A DNA stretch of 44,635 bases from Bacillota bacterium (GCA_028280325.1 JANQLZ010000080.1:1-44635); one strand, 5' to 3'; counted from the stretch's first letter, positions 1 to 9,681 are shown. Notes: generated by a model not told the origin, from the letters alone. Translations and numbers: made by a program.

Positions 1-1196
1 TTGATCAAGATATCGTCCTCTATTCCTTTTTCAGCTCGGCGCTTGATATACAGCATCATGTAACAAAGCTGAATTGTCAACAAATGGCAGCTGGTTAAAT
101 GATAGAGCTTGACGGTTTGCTCTAAGCTGGCATCAAATCTAACCTGATTATACCTTTCCAGCAGCAATGCCTCTTGCTCTTCACTGATATCCGTGATCGG
201 ATCCTTGAGCAACTCCAGTAAATTGGTCATAGTCGAACTGGTGTCAATACCCTCCCAGTTTCTGATATAAGGCTTATTGTCAACTACATGGATATCATAA
301 GGAGTCAAGCCTCGAAAGCGAATATTACCGCTGAAATGCTCGCCCAGCCATGAAGCTACCGGATAGTATTCATTGACAAGCTCACTGACCTGGTGTTCGG
401 TAAGCAGATTGGCCTTAACCAATTGCTTAAGTCCCTGTCTGAGCAGTTTACGATAATCCTCTGCGGTCATGGGTTTGCGGGCCGGCAGTAAAACTGAGAC
501 CTGGTCAAAAGCATTGTGGATATGAGCCAGCTCAGTAACTATTGCGGTCATCAGCTCTTGTTTTGCGGCTGTGTCAATATCAGCCAACGAGTCTTTAAGG
601 TTAACAGAGCCAGCGTACTCGCTTAACACAAAATGCTTTTTGGGGTCGTAAAAATGGATTTTCGGTAAAAGTGAGGAGAACTGATTGAGTTTCTTGACTA
701 TCTCCAGATCAATGCGAAACTTCTTAATATTTTTCTGGATCAGCTGATCCTCTCTCTCCATTTTGGCCTGATCCCGGAGCATGCTCTGTGCTGTTTCGAT
801 TCCTGCGGCATGAGTAGTGGTACCCATGCCTGTTCCTGAAGAATTCATCGACTCTTCCTGAGGCCGGGCACTTTTCTGCTGCTCTTTATACAGTACTTCA
901 TCATACTCTGCTGCCGGATCAAAGATACGGGCCTCAAATTCATAGGCCTGTCCATCATCAGCTACTGCTTTAATATGGTAACAAAACCTGCTCTCAATCT
1001 GTTCTTCACCAGGGAGCTCATTAAACAATAATGGCTCAATTTCAATGCTATCATTGGCAAAGGACTTTTCGGGCATCAGTTTACTAATTATGCGTTTAAC
1101 ATATGCTTTGCTGACCTTTAATTTGGTAGCTGTACTAAACATAAAAACTAAAACGGCCCCTAACAAAACTACAGATATCGCAACTCCCCACAACAT
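1..1196 (-). CDS. Membrane-anchored degenerate kinase-fold (APH-like) protein, partial
   Basis: The frame is open from an ATG at 1196 to the left edge, so the C-terminus is missing and 398 residues are visible. The start has a strong ribosome site (AGGAGGAAAGCAT). Residues 2-19 form a hydrophobic anchor, followed by a mixed region, a Ser/Gly/Thr-rich linker (about 115-130) and a charged helix (140-165). Residues 165-390 resemble the C-lobe of aminoglycoside-phosphotransferase/choline-kinase-fold proteins: LAHIHN near 223, then RGLTPYDIH at 295-303 and RNWEG at 312-316. In active members these last two would read HGDxxPxN and DWE/DFE, so the catalytic Asp and the metal-binding Asp appear lost. 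I infer a pseudokinase or a carbohydrate/peptide-binding relative; function is unknown. It lies downstream of the oadA-like gene, separated by a hairpin. Confidence 0.6.
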   Translation of the reverse strand, partial: MLWGVAISVVLLGAVLVFMFSTATKLKVSKAYVKRIISKLMPEKSFANDSIEIEPLLFNELPGEEQIESRFCYHIKAVADDGQAYEFEARIFDPAAEYDEVLYKEQQKSARPQEESMNSSGTGMGTTTHAAGIETAQSMLRDQAKMEREDQLIQKNIKKFRIDLEIVKKLNQFSSLLPKIHFYDPKKHFVLSEYAGSVNLKDSLADIDTAAKQELMTAIVTELAHIHNAFDQVSVLLPARKPMTAEDYRKLLRQGLKQLVKANLLTEHQVSELVNEYYPVASWLGEHFSGNIRFRGLTPYDIHVVDNKPYIRNWEGIDTSSTMTNLLELLKDPITDISEEQEALLLERYNQVRFDASLEQTVKLYHLTSCHLLTIQLCYMMLYIKRRAEKGIEDDILI

Positions 1197-1238
1197 ATGC
1201 TTTCCTCCTATTGACAATTTGCAGACTGTTTATAAATA

Positions 1239-1263
1239 AAGAAGCGTATTAAATACGCTTCTT
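1239..1263 (-). terminator. Hairpin terminator after the oadA-like gene
   Basis: A perfect 10-bp stem (AAGAAGCGTA / TACGCTTCTT) sits between the oadA-like gene and the kinase-fold gene. On the minus strand it is followed by TTATTT, an imperfect U-tract. It probably ends the oadA-like transcript. Confidence 0.6.
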
Positions 1264-1339
1264 AATTATTATAACTCGTAATCTGTTGTTTTCCTAATAC
1301 TTTTGCCAAACCTCATCTCAAAGTTTGTAGCTGTAAATG

Positions 1340-2740
1340 CTAAATCGGATGAACCCCGTCATTGCCTTCTTTTTCATTCTGCTCTAAGGTTTCAAAATTA
1401 ACCTTGTACTTTTTGGTCTGACGCTGCTTTAGAAATTTTTCAGCAACCTGTGGGAAAGCAGCATAGGATAAAACATCTTCCTCTTTCTCCATATAGTCAG
1501 CAATGGCTTTTTTGGCCTCTTCAAAACCAGGTTCCAGCAGTTCCGCCGGACGTACAGTGATAACCTCGGCATCCCCAATAATGCTGCGCCGGAAATCTTC
1601 TTCAATTGCCCCCGGAGGTGTACCGTAATAGCCTTTAAGGTAGTTTTTAACCTCATTGGTAACCATTTTATAACGTTCACCATTTAAAACATTGAGCACG
1701 GACTGTGCTCCAACCATTTGGCTGGAAGGGGTAACCAACGGTGGATATCCTAAATCCTTCCTCACTTGAGGCACTTCCGCTAATACCGCAGGCAGTTTAT
1801 CCAGCTGACCTTCAAGCTGCTTTCTGAAATTAGACAGCATTCCACCCGGCACCTGATACTTCAAAACATTGATGTCAACTGACTTATCAACCAGTTTAGA
1901 TTCCGGGTATTTAACTTTTACTCCTTCAAAGTATTCAGCTATCTCTGACAGTAGATTGGCATCAAAGCCGGGATCATAAGGAGTACCTTCCAGGGTGGCT
2001 ACAATTGGGCCGGTAGCCGGCTGCGAGGTGCCCATGGCCAGTGGCGCTGATGCGGTATCAATAATGTCAACACCGGCTTCAATAGCCTGCATGTACATCA
2101 TATTACCCATACCGCTGGTCATATGCGTGTGAATGTGAATCGGCACATCCAGAGCTGCTTTCATCTGTGTAACCAGCTCTTTAGCCAGGTAAGGCTTCAA
2201 TATTCCGGCCATGTCCTTCAAACAGATTTGATCACAACCCAAACCAACCAGTTCTTTAGCTGTTGATATATAGTGAGCAATGTCATGAACCGGGCTGATG
2301 GTGTAAACGACAGTACCCTCAGCAATGCCGCCCGCTCTTTTGGTTACTTCAATAGCTTTCTGCATGTTACGAACATCGTTTAAGGCATCAAAAATGCGAA
2401 TTATATCAATACCATGCTCGATAGCTTTTTCAATAAATCTAGTTAAAATATCATCTGGATAATGTTTGTACCCTAAAATGTTTTGCCCTCTTAAAAGCAT
2501 TTGCAGTTTGGTGTTTTTAACACCTTCACGAATCAATGCCAGGCGCTCCCAGGGATCCTCATTGAGATAACGCAGACAAGAATCGAAGGTTGCTCCTCCC
2601 CAAACCTCTAACGAATAAAAGCCTACTGCATCCATCTTGTCCAGAATTGGCAACATATCTTCGGTACGCATCCGGGTTGCCCATAATGATTGATGCCCAT
2701 CTCGTAACGTAGTATCAGTGATTTTTATTTTTCTTCCCAT
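1340..2740 (-). CDS. oadA: Oxaloacetate decarboxylase alpha / pyruvate carboxylase B-type carboxyltransferase
   Basis: This 466-residue protein is the carboxyltransferase half of a biotin-dependent enzyme. It carries the HMGL-like TIM barrel with DTTLRDGHQSLWATR at residues 8-22, the carbamylatable-lysine motif CLKDMAG and the metal-binding IHIHTHM motif, followed by the conserved PYC/OADA domain. It ends near residue 466 with no biotinyl-lysine (MKM) domain, so biotin must come from a separate carrier protein, as in many Clostridia. It moves CO2 between oxaloacetate or a similar 2-oxoacid and carboxybiotin, linking pyruvate and oxaloacetate pools. Whether it is a Na+-pumping decarboxylase or part of a split pyruvate carboxylase cannot be told here, because no beta/gamma subunit or biotin carboxylase is in the window. 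The ATG at 2740 has AGGA upstream. Confidence 0.85.
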   Translation of the reverse strand: MGRKIKITDTTLRDGHQSLWATRMRTEDMLPILDKMDAVGFYSLEVWGGATFDSCLRYLNEDPWERLALIREGVKNTKLQMLLRGQNILGYKHYPDDILTRFIEKAIEHGIDIIRIFDALNDVRNMQKAIEVTKRAGGIAEGTVVYTISPVHDIAHYISTAKELVGLGCDQICLKDMAGILKPYLAKELVTQMKAALDVPIHIHTHMTSGMGNMMYMQAIEAGVDIIDTASAPLAMGTSQPATGPIVATLEGTPYDPGFDANLLSEIAEYFEGVKVKYPESKLVDKSVDINVLKYQVPGGMLSNFRKQLEGQLDKLPAVLAEVPQVRKDLGYPPLVTPSSQMVGAQSVLNVLNGERYKMVTNEVKNYLKGYYGTPPGAIEEDFRRSIIGDAEVITVRPAELLEPGFEEAKKAIADYMEKEEDVLSYAAFPQVAEKFLKQRQTKKYKVNFETLEQNEKEGNDGVHPI

Positions 2741-2802
2741 TATTTCACTTCCTGCCTTTTTTATGAATAGTGTAATGTATACAGTATTATCATTCTACCC
2801 TA

Positions 2803-3384
2803 TTACATCAAATTTGCCAACTCATTTAGCAAGGATTCTCCACCAAACTTTTTTTCACTGGAAATAATAAACAATCTCTGACTGTTATCAAGCCCTAAAT
2901 CTTGGGCAATTTTCGCAGCTTGCTGCTTTTGCTGGGACTTGCTGAGTTTGTCGGCCTTGGTCACAACTAAAAGCCAGGGCAGATTCAGTTGTTTAATATA
3001 GGCAGCCATCTCCTTATCCAGCTCTGTTGCTGTGTGCCGAATATCTGTAACCTGCACTACACCTTTTAGCTGCTCCCTCTGGCTCATAAATCTATCCATC
3101 TCTATTCGCCATTTTTTCCTGACTGATTGGCTGACTTTGGCATAACCGTAACCAGGCAAATCGACAAAATAAAAAGACCCATTGATTAGATAATAGTTAA
3201 ACATCTGGGTTCTCCCAGGAGAGGAACTGGTTCGCGCCAGCTTTCTGTTGTTTACCAAATAATTTATCAGCGACGATTTGCCAACATTTGACCGCCCGGC
3301 AAATGCAAATTCGGGGTATCCAGTTCGAGGACAATATTCGATAGTGGGAGCAGACTTAATAAATTCTGACTGCTTAATTTTCAT
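2803..3384 (-). CDS. engB: Ribosome biogenesis GTP-binding protein EngB (YsxC/YihA)
   Basis: A small GTPase of 193 residues needed for assembly of the large ribosomal subunit. G1 is GRSNVGKSS, G3 is DLPGYG, G4 is TKAD and G5 is ISS, all in order and of usual family length. Two starts are possible: GTG at 3393, overlapping the lon stop by four bases, or ATG at 3384. I prefer the ATG because AAAGGTGAG lies at the right distance upstream of it, and that site includes the lon stop region, so engB is probably translationally coupled to lon. Gene order lon-engB is typical of Firmicutes, and the pair is almost certainly one transcript. Confidence 0.95.
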   Translation of the reverse strand: MKIKQSEFIKSAPTIEYCPRTGYPEFAFAGRSNVGKSSLINYLVNNRKLARTSSSPGRTQMFNYYLINGSFYFVDLPGYGYAKVSQSVRKKWRIEMDRFMSQREQLKGVVQVTDIRHTATELDKEMAAYIKQLNLPWLLVVTKADKLSKSQQKQQAAKIAQDLGLDNSQRLFIISSEKKFGGESLLNELANLM

Positions 3385-3389
3385 TTTTC

Positions 3390-5696
3390 TCACCTTTTAA
3401 AAGCCACCTTTAATACCTGTTCAATATTATCTACTGAAATTATTTTCATCGATTTTTCAATAGATTCCGGGATTTCAGCCAGATCATTTTTATTGGCTTT
3501 GGGAATTACAGCTGTTTTTACTCCTGCTCTTTTGGCAGCCAGCAGTTTTTCTTTCAGACCACCAACAGGCAGCACCTTGCCGCTTAGAGTTATCTCCCCG
3601 GTGAATCCAAACTTATCATTAACCGGTTTGCCGTTTAAAGCCGATAGTAAAGCCACTGCAATAGTTATACCTGCTGAGGGCCCGTCTTTAGGAACAGCAC
3701 CCTGAGGAACATGAATGTGAATATCGCTTGATGAAAACACATCCTCCTCAATAGAGTATTTTCGGGCTTGAGAGTTTAAATAGCTCAGAGCGGCCTGGGC
3801 TGACTCCTTCATCACACTTCCCAACTGACCGGTAAGCTTCAGTTTGCCTTCTCCCTTAGAGATAACCGCCTCCACCGGCATAGTTTCGCCGCCAACTTCT
3901 GTCCAGGCCAGAGCAGTAGCAATCCCTACCTGCTTGCCGTCAGCCAACAGGTTAACTCTGTATAGGGGCTTTTGTAAATATTTATAGACATTTTTCTCTG
4001 AGATGCCCACTCTCATCCGTTGCTTGGAGACAATTTCACGAGCTACCTTGCGACAGAGCGAGGCGATTCGCCGCTCCAGCTCCCTTACGCCTGCCTCTCG
4101 GGTGTATTCGTTGATGATAATTCTCAAAGCTTTCTTGTTAATCTTAAATTGAGTAGGTCGTAAACCATGGGCTTTAAGCTGCTTGGGTACTAAATGCTTG
4201 CTGGCTATTTCAACCTTCTCTTCTTCGGTATATCCCGGCAGCATAATAGTTTCCATTCTATCCAATAGTGCTGGCGGGATATTATGGGTTGTGTTGGCTG
4301 TGGTTAAAAAGATTACCTTGCTCAAATCAAAAGGCATATCCAGGTAATGATCAATAAACTGCCAGTTCTGCTCCGGATCTAAAACCTCCAGCATGGCCGA
4401 AGCAGGGTCGCCCCGGTAGTCGCTGCTCATTTTATCTATTTCATCAAACAAAAATAAAGGATTGCGGGTTTTAATCCGCTTCAAAGATTTAATAATTCTG
4501 CCGGGCATGGCCCCCACATAGGTTCGTCGATGTCCTCTGATTTCCGCTTCATCACGCACCCCGCCCAAAGAACTGCTGATAAACTTTCGCCCCAGAGCCT
4601 TAGCTATAGAACGTGCCAACGATGTTTTGCCGACTCCAGGCGGCCCCACTAGACAGAGAATAGGTCCTTTCAGACTCCTGGTCAGTTTCAGGACAGCAAT
4701 GTACTCCAGGATACGCTCTTTCACCTTGGTTAGACCATAATGATCCTCGTTTAAGATTTGCCCGGCTTTGGCAATATCTACTTCTTCATCATCGATGGTA
4801 TTCCAGGGCAGATTCAGCGACCAGTCCAGGTAGTTTTCAATCACGGCCCGTTCAGGTGAACCCTGAGGAACATTGTTCAGCCGTTCAATCTCATGCAGTA
4901 TCTTTTCTTCCACTTCCTGTCCCAGCTCCAGTTCACTGAGCTTATTGGTAAACTTCGCTGCTGTAGAACCGGCGTTTTCTTTCAGTCCCAGTTCCGACTG
5001 GATTGTCCGCAGCTGTTCCCGTAAAAAATACTCCCGCTGCGTCTCTTCCATTTTTTCCTGAACTTTTTTTTGTATTTTTCTCTCAATCTGCAGTAAAGCA
5101 ATTTCTTCATGTAAGTAGGTTAGGAGTTTTTCCAACCTTTCCTCCAGGGAATGGGTTGAAAGCAGCACCTGTTTTTTTTCAGCGTCAAAGGTTACATTAC
5201 CACCGATTAAATCAGCTAAATGTTCCGGATCACTGATCTCAGATAATGCAGTTATATTCTCTAACTGGATATGATGGCTTAACGACATATATTTGATAAA
5301 AGCTTCGTTAACGGCTCTGAGTAAGGCAGAAATATCATCATCTGCTTTTTTAGTAGTTAAAAAGTCATCAACCTGGGCTGAGACATAGGGCTCAAACGAA
5401 CTGAAGTTTAAGATCTCTACCCGCTCTATCCCTTCAACCAAGACCCGGGCAAAACCTCCAGGTATCTTCAAGATCTGGCGTATCTCTGCCAACACACCCA
5501 CCGTGTATAAATCATCGGTCTGAGGGTATTCGATTGAAGAATTAGTCTGTTGAACCAGGCAGACGAAATCGTCATTATTGACAGCCTTTTCAATTGCTAT
5601 CATTGAAGAGCGACGACCTACGTCAAGGGTAGTCATTGTATTTGGAAAGACAGCAGCACCTCTCAATGGTATAACGGGAATAATCCTTTTTGACAT
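3390..5696 (-). CDS. lon: ATP-dependent protease LonA
   Basis: Cytosolic homohexameric AAA+ protease that degrades misfolded and regulatory proteins. The 768-residue protein has the N-terminal LON substrate-binding domain (about 1-200), a coiled-coil stretch (about 205-260), the AAA+ module with Walker A GPPGVGKT near 351 and Walker B FLFDEIDKM, and the S16 protease domain with catalytic Ser in PKDGPSAGIT and Lys in GGLKEKLLAAKRAG. The ATG at 5696 is chosen over the upstream in-frame ATG at 5765 because GCGGAGGTGTTCTCA precedes it directly and homologous Lon proteins begin with a similar xxIIPVIPLRG. It is followed without a gap by engB. A sigma-A-like promoter lies at 5875-5903, inside a palindrome, and a terminator-like hairpin lies between that promoter and the gene. 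Confidence 0.97.
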   Translation of the reverse strand: MSKRIIPVIPLRGAAVFPNTMTTLDVGRRSSMIAIEKAVNNDDFVCLVQQTNSSIEYPQTDDLYTVGVLAEIRQILKIPGGFARVLVEGIERVEILNFSSFEPYVSAQVDDFLTTKKADDDISALLRAVNEAFIKYMSLSHHIQLENITALSEISDPEHLADLIGGNVTFDAEKKQVLLSTHSLEERLEKLLTYLHEEIALLQIERKIQKKVQEKMEETQREYFLREQLRTIQSELGLKENAGSTAAKFTNKLSELELGQEVEEKILHEIERLNNVPQGSPERAVIENYLDWSLNLPWNTIDDEEVDIAKAGQILNEDHYGLTKVKERILEYIAVLKLTRSLKGPILCLVGPPGVGKTSLARSIAKALGRKFISSSLGGVRDEAEIRGHRRTYVGAMPGRIIKSLKRIKTRNPLFLFDEIDKMSSDYRGDPASAMLEVLDPEQNWQFIDHYLDMPFDLSKVIFLTTANTTHNIPPALLDRMETIMLPGYTEEEKVEIASKHLVPKQLKAHGLRPTQFKINKKALRIIINEYTREAGVRELERRIASLCRKVAREIVSKQRMRVGISEKNVYKYLQKPLYRVNLLADGKQVGIATALAWTEVGGETMPVEAVISKGEGKLKLTGQLGSVMKESAQAALSYLNSQARKYSIEEDVFSSSDIHIHVPQGAVPKDGPSAGITIAVALLSALNGKPVNDKFGFTGEITLSGKVLPVGGLKEKLLAAKRAGVKTAVIPKANKNDLAEIPESIEKSMKIISVDNIEQVLKVAFKR

Positions 5697-5752
5697 TGAG
5701 AACACCTCCGCAAAATTTATAAAAGGCAATAGAAAAACTCTATCACAATAAG

Positions 5753-5790
5753 AAAAACCTTGCAAGCATGAATAATATGCAAGGTTTTAG
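5753..5790 (-). terminator. Intrinsic terminator or attenuator between lonB and lon
   Basis: An 11-bp stem (AAAACCTTGCA / TGCAAGGTTTT) with a loop of about 13 bases is followed on the minus strand by TTTTTCTTATT. It could simply end lonB transcripts. It also lies downstream of the best lon promoter (5875-5903), so RNA started there must cross it before lon. Confidence 0.7.
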
Positions 5791-5843
5791 CCTTCTTCAT
5801 ATTGCTACTTCAGACAATTGCATATTCCAGGGTCACCTCAATT

Positions 5844-5903
5844 TTCAGCTTTCGAGTTTGGTTATCTACTACTCATTATAATGTAGTACGAAAGCTGAGC
5901 CAA
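5844..5903 (-). promoter_or_regulatory. lon promoter embedded in a long inverted repeat
   Basis: The inverted repeat TCAGCTTTCG (5844-5853) / CGAAAGCTGA (5889-5898) encloses a second one, TACTAC/GTAGTA. On the minus strand it covers a promoter: -35 TTGGCT at 5903-5898, a 17-base spacer and a perfect -10 TATAAT at 5880-5875. The symmetrical arms overlapping the promoter look like a regulator target. They do not match CIRCE or the CtsR heptad repeat as I remember them. Confidence 0.55.
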
Positions 5904-5944
5904 TAATAGCTTGAATACAATTATATCAGTATCATGTTTATATA

Positions 5945-7600
5945 TTATTGACCTGCAGTAGCCACTTTGTGAATCTCAGCAAATTCTGTTAAAACATAAG
6001 GAAGAGCCATACTAAAATCACTTACAGGTATCACTCTAACACCCGGATAATCGCTAAAAGCATCTTGCCAATTCTCCTGGGGTATAATCGCAATTTGAAC
6101 TTGTTTATCACGCGACGCTGCTCTTAACTTGTCAATTACTCCACCCACAGGCTTAATCTGGCCCCGTAACGAAACCTCACCGGTCATAACTACTTTATTA
6201 GACACAGCTATACCAGTGAAGGCACTGTACAAAGCTGTAGAGATTGTTATCCCTGCTGACGGGCCGTCAACCGGGGCTCCTCCAGAAAAATTAATGTGAA
6301 TATCGTAGTTGTCTATCTCAATTTTAAACTCCTTGGCTAACATGGTCAATACATTTTCCACCGAATCTTGAGCCATACTTCTCCTTCTGATTTTATGGCC
6401 ATTGCCGCCAAATTCTTCTTCACTGACAATCCCGCTGATTCGGATTTTTCCCTTGCCGTTTTTTTGATGCTTAACCGCTGCCTCTACCTCTAATAGCGCC
6501 CCGGTATGATTGTTAACCACTGCCATTCCGTAAGCCAAGCCAACTTGCGGGGTGTTGGCCAGTTTAATAGAGTGCCTGGGTTGCAATTTACTGCAGTTCA
6601 CCAGCCATTCTACATCGGAAGGAAGTATATTTTTGCGCTTTTCAACCAGAGCCAACCCGGCTGATATCTGTACCAGATTTACTGCTTCACGGCCATTTTG
6701 AGCGTACTTGCCAATCGTTGTCAACGCAGTTTCATCAATTTCCATTGATATTCTCCTGCTGGCATTCTCAGCAATGGTCATAATATCTGAGGCTGTCAAA
6801 GGCTTGAAATACACCTCTAAGCACCTGGAGCGAATCGCTGGCACTATCTCATTCGGTGACCTTGTTGTCGCTCCAACCAGCCGAAAATCGGCGGGTAGGC
6901 CTTTTTGAAAAATACTGTGGATATGCTCCGGTATTTTGGAGTTTTCTTTATTATAGTATGCGCTCTCTAACAAAACCTTTCTATCTTCAAGTACCTTTAG
7001 CAGCTTATTTATTTGAATATTATGCAGCTCCCCGATCTCATCAATAAACAGAATACCACCATGGGCTTTGCTGACAGCTCCCGGTTTTGGTTGAGGAATC
7101 CCGGCTACCCCCATTGGGCCAGCTCCCTGATAAATCGGATCGTGAACCGAGCCAATTAAGGGGTCAGCTATGCCTCTTTCATCAAAACGGGCTGTAGCTG
7201 CATCAAGCTCAATGAAGGTTGCTTTAGAGCCAAAAGGTGAGATTGGATTAATTTTGGCTTCCTCTAAAACCAGACGAGCAGCAGCAGTTTTACCGACACC
7301 TGGTGGGCCATAAATCAGGATATGCTGCGGATTAGGTCCGCACAGGGCGGCCCTCAACATCTTTATGGCATCTTCCTGACCGATTATTTCATTGAAACTT
7401 TGGGGACGGGTTTTCTCTGACAGCGGCTCACTCAGCTTCAAGGAACGGAGTTTAGCCAGTTTTTCCAGCTCTGAGCGTGATTCTCGCGCTACAGCTTGAC
7501 TGGAGTTGTTTTGGGTTAGTAGCAACCGCAAAAAGTAAATACCAATAATAGCTGCAAATATGAAATTCAGTATTGTGATAACACCTGCATAATTGTACAT
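5945..7600 (-). CDS. lonB: Membrane-anchored sporulation protease LonB
   Basis: A 551-residue Lon-type protease matching the length of Bacillus LonB (about 550), a forespore-expressed paralogue of LonA. The N-terminus has one transmembrane segment (about residues 7-25, ITILNFIFAAIIGIYFLRLL) instead of the LON substrate-binding domain. The AAA+ domain has Walker A GPPGVGKT at 98-105 and FIDEIGEL; the S16 domain has PVDGPSAGIT with the catalytic Ser and GGVIDKLRAA with the Lys. I chose ATG 7600 over ATG 7642 because GCGGGGGTG precedes it at the right distance and translation then begins right before the membrane segment. It sits between clpX and lon, the usual position in Firmicutes. I saw no convincing sigma-F or sigma-G promoter by eye. 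Confidence 0.93.
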   Translation of the reverse strand: MYNYAGVITILNFIFAAIIGIYFLRLLLTQNNSSQAVARESRSELEKLAKLRSLKLSEPLSEKTRPQSFNEIIGQEDAIKMLRAALCGPNPQHILIYGPPGVGKTAAARLVLEEAKINPISPFGSKATFIELDAATARFDERGIADPLIGSVHDPIYQGAGPMGVAGIPQPKPGAVSKAHGGILFIDEIGELHNIQINKLLKVLEDRKVLLESAYYNKENSKIPEHIHSIFQKGLPADFRLVGATTRSPNEIVPAIRSRCLEVYFKPLTASDIMTIAENASRRISMEIDETALTTIGKYAQNGREAVNLVQISAGLALVEKRKNILPSDVEWLVNCSKLQPRHSIKLANTPQVGLAYGMAVVNNHTGALLEVEAAVKHQKNGKGKIRISGIVSEEEFGGNGHKIRRRSMAQDSVENVLTMLAKEFKIEIDNYDIHINFSGGAPVDGPSAGITISTALYSAFTGIAVSNKVVMTGEVSLRGQIKPVGGVIDKLRAASRDKQVQIAIIPQENWQDAFSDYPGVRVIPVSDFSMALPYVLTEFAEIHKVATAGQ

Positions 7601-7721
7601 TCCTGCACCCCCGCAATTAATAAGAGAATTAACAATAAGCATAAGCTTGAATGCTTTAATCCAGTTAAAAACCCTATTCTATTATTTCCGAGTGAGCAGT
7701 GGGATATTAAGAAAAATATAT

Positions 7722-7749
7722 AAAAAATCGACTCAACTGAGTCGATTTT
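7722..7749 (-). terminator. Intrinsic terminator after clpX
   Basis: A stem TCGACTCA/TGAGTCGA with a 2-base loop, extended by AAAA/TTTT, starts four bases after the clpX stop and runs into a T-rich tail on the minus strand. It separates clpX from lonB. Confidence 0.85.
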
Positions 7750-7753
7750 AGGT

Positions 7754-9010
7754 TTAAGCGCTGTGATTCTTTTTATCCTTTTTTGAAGTCCTGACTATTA
7801 TTGGTTCTTCACCATTGTTAATCACGCCTTCAGTTATAATACATTTTGAGATATCAGATTTAGCTGGCAACTCGTACATCAGCTCCAGCATCAGTTTTTC
7901 CAATACTGATCTGAGGCCTCTGGCACCTGTTTCCAGTTTTATCGCTTTTCTGGCGATAGCCGTCAAAGCTTCTTCTGTAAACTCCAGCTCGACATCATCA
8001 TACATAAATAATTTACGATACTGCTTAGTCAAGGCGTTTTTGGGCTCTTGAAGAATTCTGACCAGAGCATCCTCGTCCAAGGCATCCAGAGTGGCAATTA
8101 CCGGGACCCGGCCTGCGAACTCAGGAATCAAACCGTAGCGCAGCAAATCCTGCGGGACAATCTCTTTTAAAATTTCTCCGATCTGCTTTTCTTCCTTACT
8201 CTCAATTTCAGCCCCAAAACCCATTGATTTTTTGCCAATGCGCTTCTTAATAACTTCATCAAGGCCATCAAATGCTCCGCCGCATATGAACAGAATATTC
8301 GTCGTATCTATTTGAATAAACTCCTGATGAGGATGTTTGCGTCCACCCTGCGGTGGAACACTGGCTACCGTACCCTCAAGTATTTTTAAAAGGGCCTGCT
8401 GTACACCTTCGCCAGATACATCTCTGGTTATCGATGGGTTATCAGATTTTCGGGCAATCTTATCGATTTCATCGATATAAATGATGCCTCGCTCAGCTCT
8501 CTCTACATCATAATCAGCTGATTGAATGAGCTTTAGCAGAATGTTTTCGACATCCTCACCCACATAACCGGCTTCAGTCAACGATGTAGCATCGGCTATC
8601 GCAAAAGGTACGTTTAGTAGTTTGGCCAATGTCTGAGCCAAAAAAGTTTTACCTACCCCTGTCGGACCAATTAAAACTATATTACTTTTCCCTAATTCAA
8701 CATCATCTTTCTCTAACACTGAATTAACTCGTTTATAGTGATTGTATACAGCTACTGCCAAAGTCTTTTTAGCTCTGTTTTGGCCAATAACATATTCATC
8801 CAGACTCTTCTTAATTTCAGTAGGTCGTGGAATATTCTTTAGCTCCAGATTTTGATTCTGTTCGACTTCTTCTTCAATGATAGCCATACATAACTCAATG
8901 CACTCATCACAAATATAAACTCCGGGACCGGCGACAATTTTTCGGACTTTATCTTGGGTCTTGCCACAGAAGGAACACTTTACAAGTCCTTTATCATCAA
9001 ATTTGAACAT
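7754..9010 (-). CDS. clpX: ATP-dependent Clp protease ATP-binding subunit ClpX
   Basis: AAA+ unfoldase that feeds substrates to ClpP. The 418-residue protein has the N-terminal zinc-binding domain with Cys12, Cys15, Cys34 and Cys37, Walker A GPTGVGKT, Walker [11 protein letters not shown] and the C-terminal ClpB-D2-small domain ([14 protein letters not shown]). Length and domain order are normal. The ATG at 9010 has GGTAGGTG upstream. It lies 21 bases after clpP, so tig-clpP-clpX form one operon ended by the hairpin at 7722-7749. Confidence 0.97.
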   Translation of the reverse strand: MFKFDDKGLVKCSFCGKTQDKVRKIVAGPGVYICDECIELCMAIIEEEVEQNQNLELKNIPRPTEIKKSLDEYVIGQNRAKKTLAVAVYNHYKRVNSVLEKDDVELGKSNIVLIGPTGVGKTFLAQTLAKLLNVPFAIADATSLTEAGYVGEDVENILLKLIQSADYDVERAERGIIYIDEIDKIARKSDNPSITRDVSGEGVQQALLKILEGTVASVPPQGGRKHPHQEFIQIDTTNILFICGGAFDGLDEVIKKRIGKKSMGFGAEIESKEEKQIGEILKEIVPQDLLRYGLIPEFAGRVPVIATLDALDEDALVRILQEPKNALTKQYRKLFMYDDVELEFTEEALTAIARKAIKLETGARGLRSVLEKLMLELMYELPAKSDISKCIITEGVINNGEEPIIVRTSKKDKKNHSA

Positions 9011-9031
9011 CGTACACCTACCTTTGAGTTA

Positions 9032-9616
9032 TTACTGTTTTTTTTCCATGATTTTGTCTACTAAACCGTAAGCCACTGCCTCTTTAGCTGTCAGCCAATA
9101 GTCCCGGTCGACATCAGCAGCAACTTTACTCAATTCAACACCAGAATGGTGAGCCAGAATTCTGTTGATACGCTCTCTGGTCTTTAAAATCTGCCGAGCA
9201 CTGATCTCTATGTCAGAAGCCTGACCTTGAGCTCCGCCATGGGGCTGGTGCATCATAACCTCGGCATTTGGCAGAATGAATCTTTTGTTTGGCGCCCCGC
9301 CGGCCAACAAAACTGAGGCCATACTGGCAGCCAGTCCTACACAAATAGTTGATACGTCTGCCTTAATATGTTGCATTGTATCATAAATAGCCAAACCAGA
9401 ATTGACAATACCTCCCGGGCTATTTATGTAAAGATGAATATCTTTGTCAGGATTTTCACTTTCCAAGAATAAAAGCTGAGCAATAATCGTGTTGGCAACA
9501 TTATTATCTATTGGGCTACCCAAAAAAATTATATGTTCTTTCAGTAGTCGAGAATAAATGTCATAGCTTCGTTCTCCGCGATTAGTTTGCTCTACTACCA
9601 TTGGAATTAAGTTCAT
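9032..9616 (-). CDS. clpP: ATP-dependent Clp protease proteolytic subunit ClpP
   Basis: Serine peptidase that forms the tetradecameric ClpP chamber used with ClpX or ClpC. With the start at 9616 the protein is 194 residues and its triad falls at Ser98 (GLAASMAS), His123 (MMHQPHGG) and Asp172 (DRDYW), the standard positions. ATG 9616 is chosen because GGGAGGTTGAAAGA precedes it; the upstream in-frame extension to 9679 is not family-like. It sits 65 bases after tig and 21 before clpX. Confidence 0.97.
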   Translation of the reverse strand: MNLIPMVVEQTNRGERSYDIYSRLLKEHIIFLGSPIDNNVANTIIAQLLFLESENPDKDIHLYINSPGGIVNSGLAIYDTMQHIKADVSTICVGLAASMASVLLAGGAPNKRFILPNAEVMMHQPHGGAQGQASDIEISARQILKTRERINRILAHHSGVELSKVAADVDRDYWLTAKEAVAYGLVDKIMEKKQ

Positions 9617-9681
9617 TCTTTCAACCTCCCATACTTTATTAATATGATAAAAGTATCGATAACTCCTGCTAAAAATCAATT

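Noticed and set aside
3493-5236. Open frames on the plus strand inside lon
   Set aside because: They lie antisense to a clear lon gene, have low-complexity Ser/Phe-rich or Pro-rich translations and no ribosome sites.
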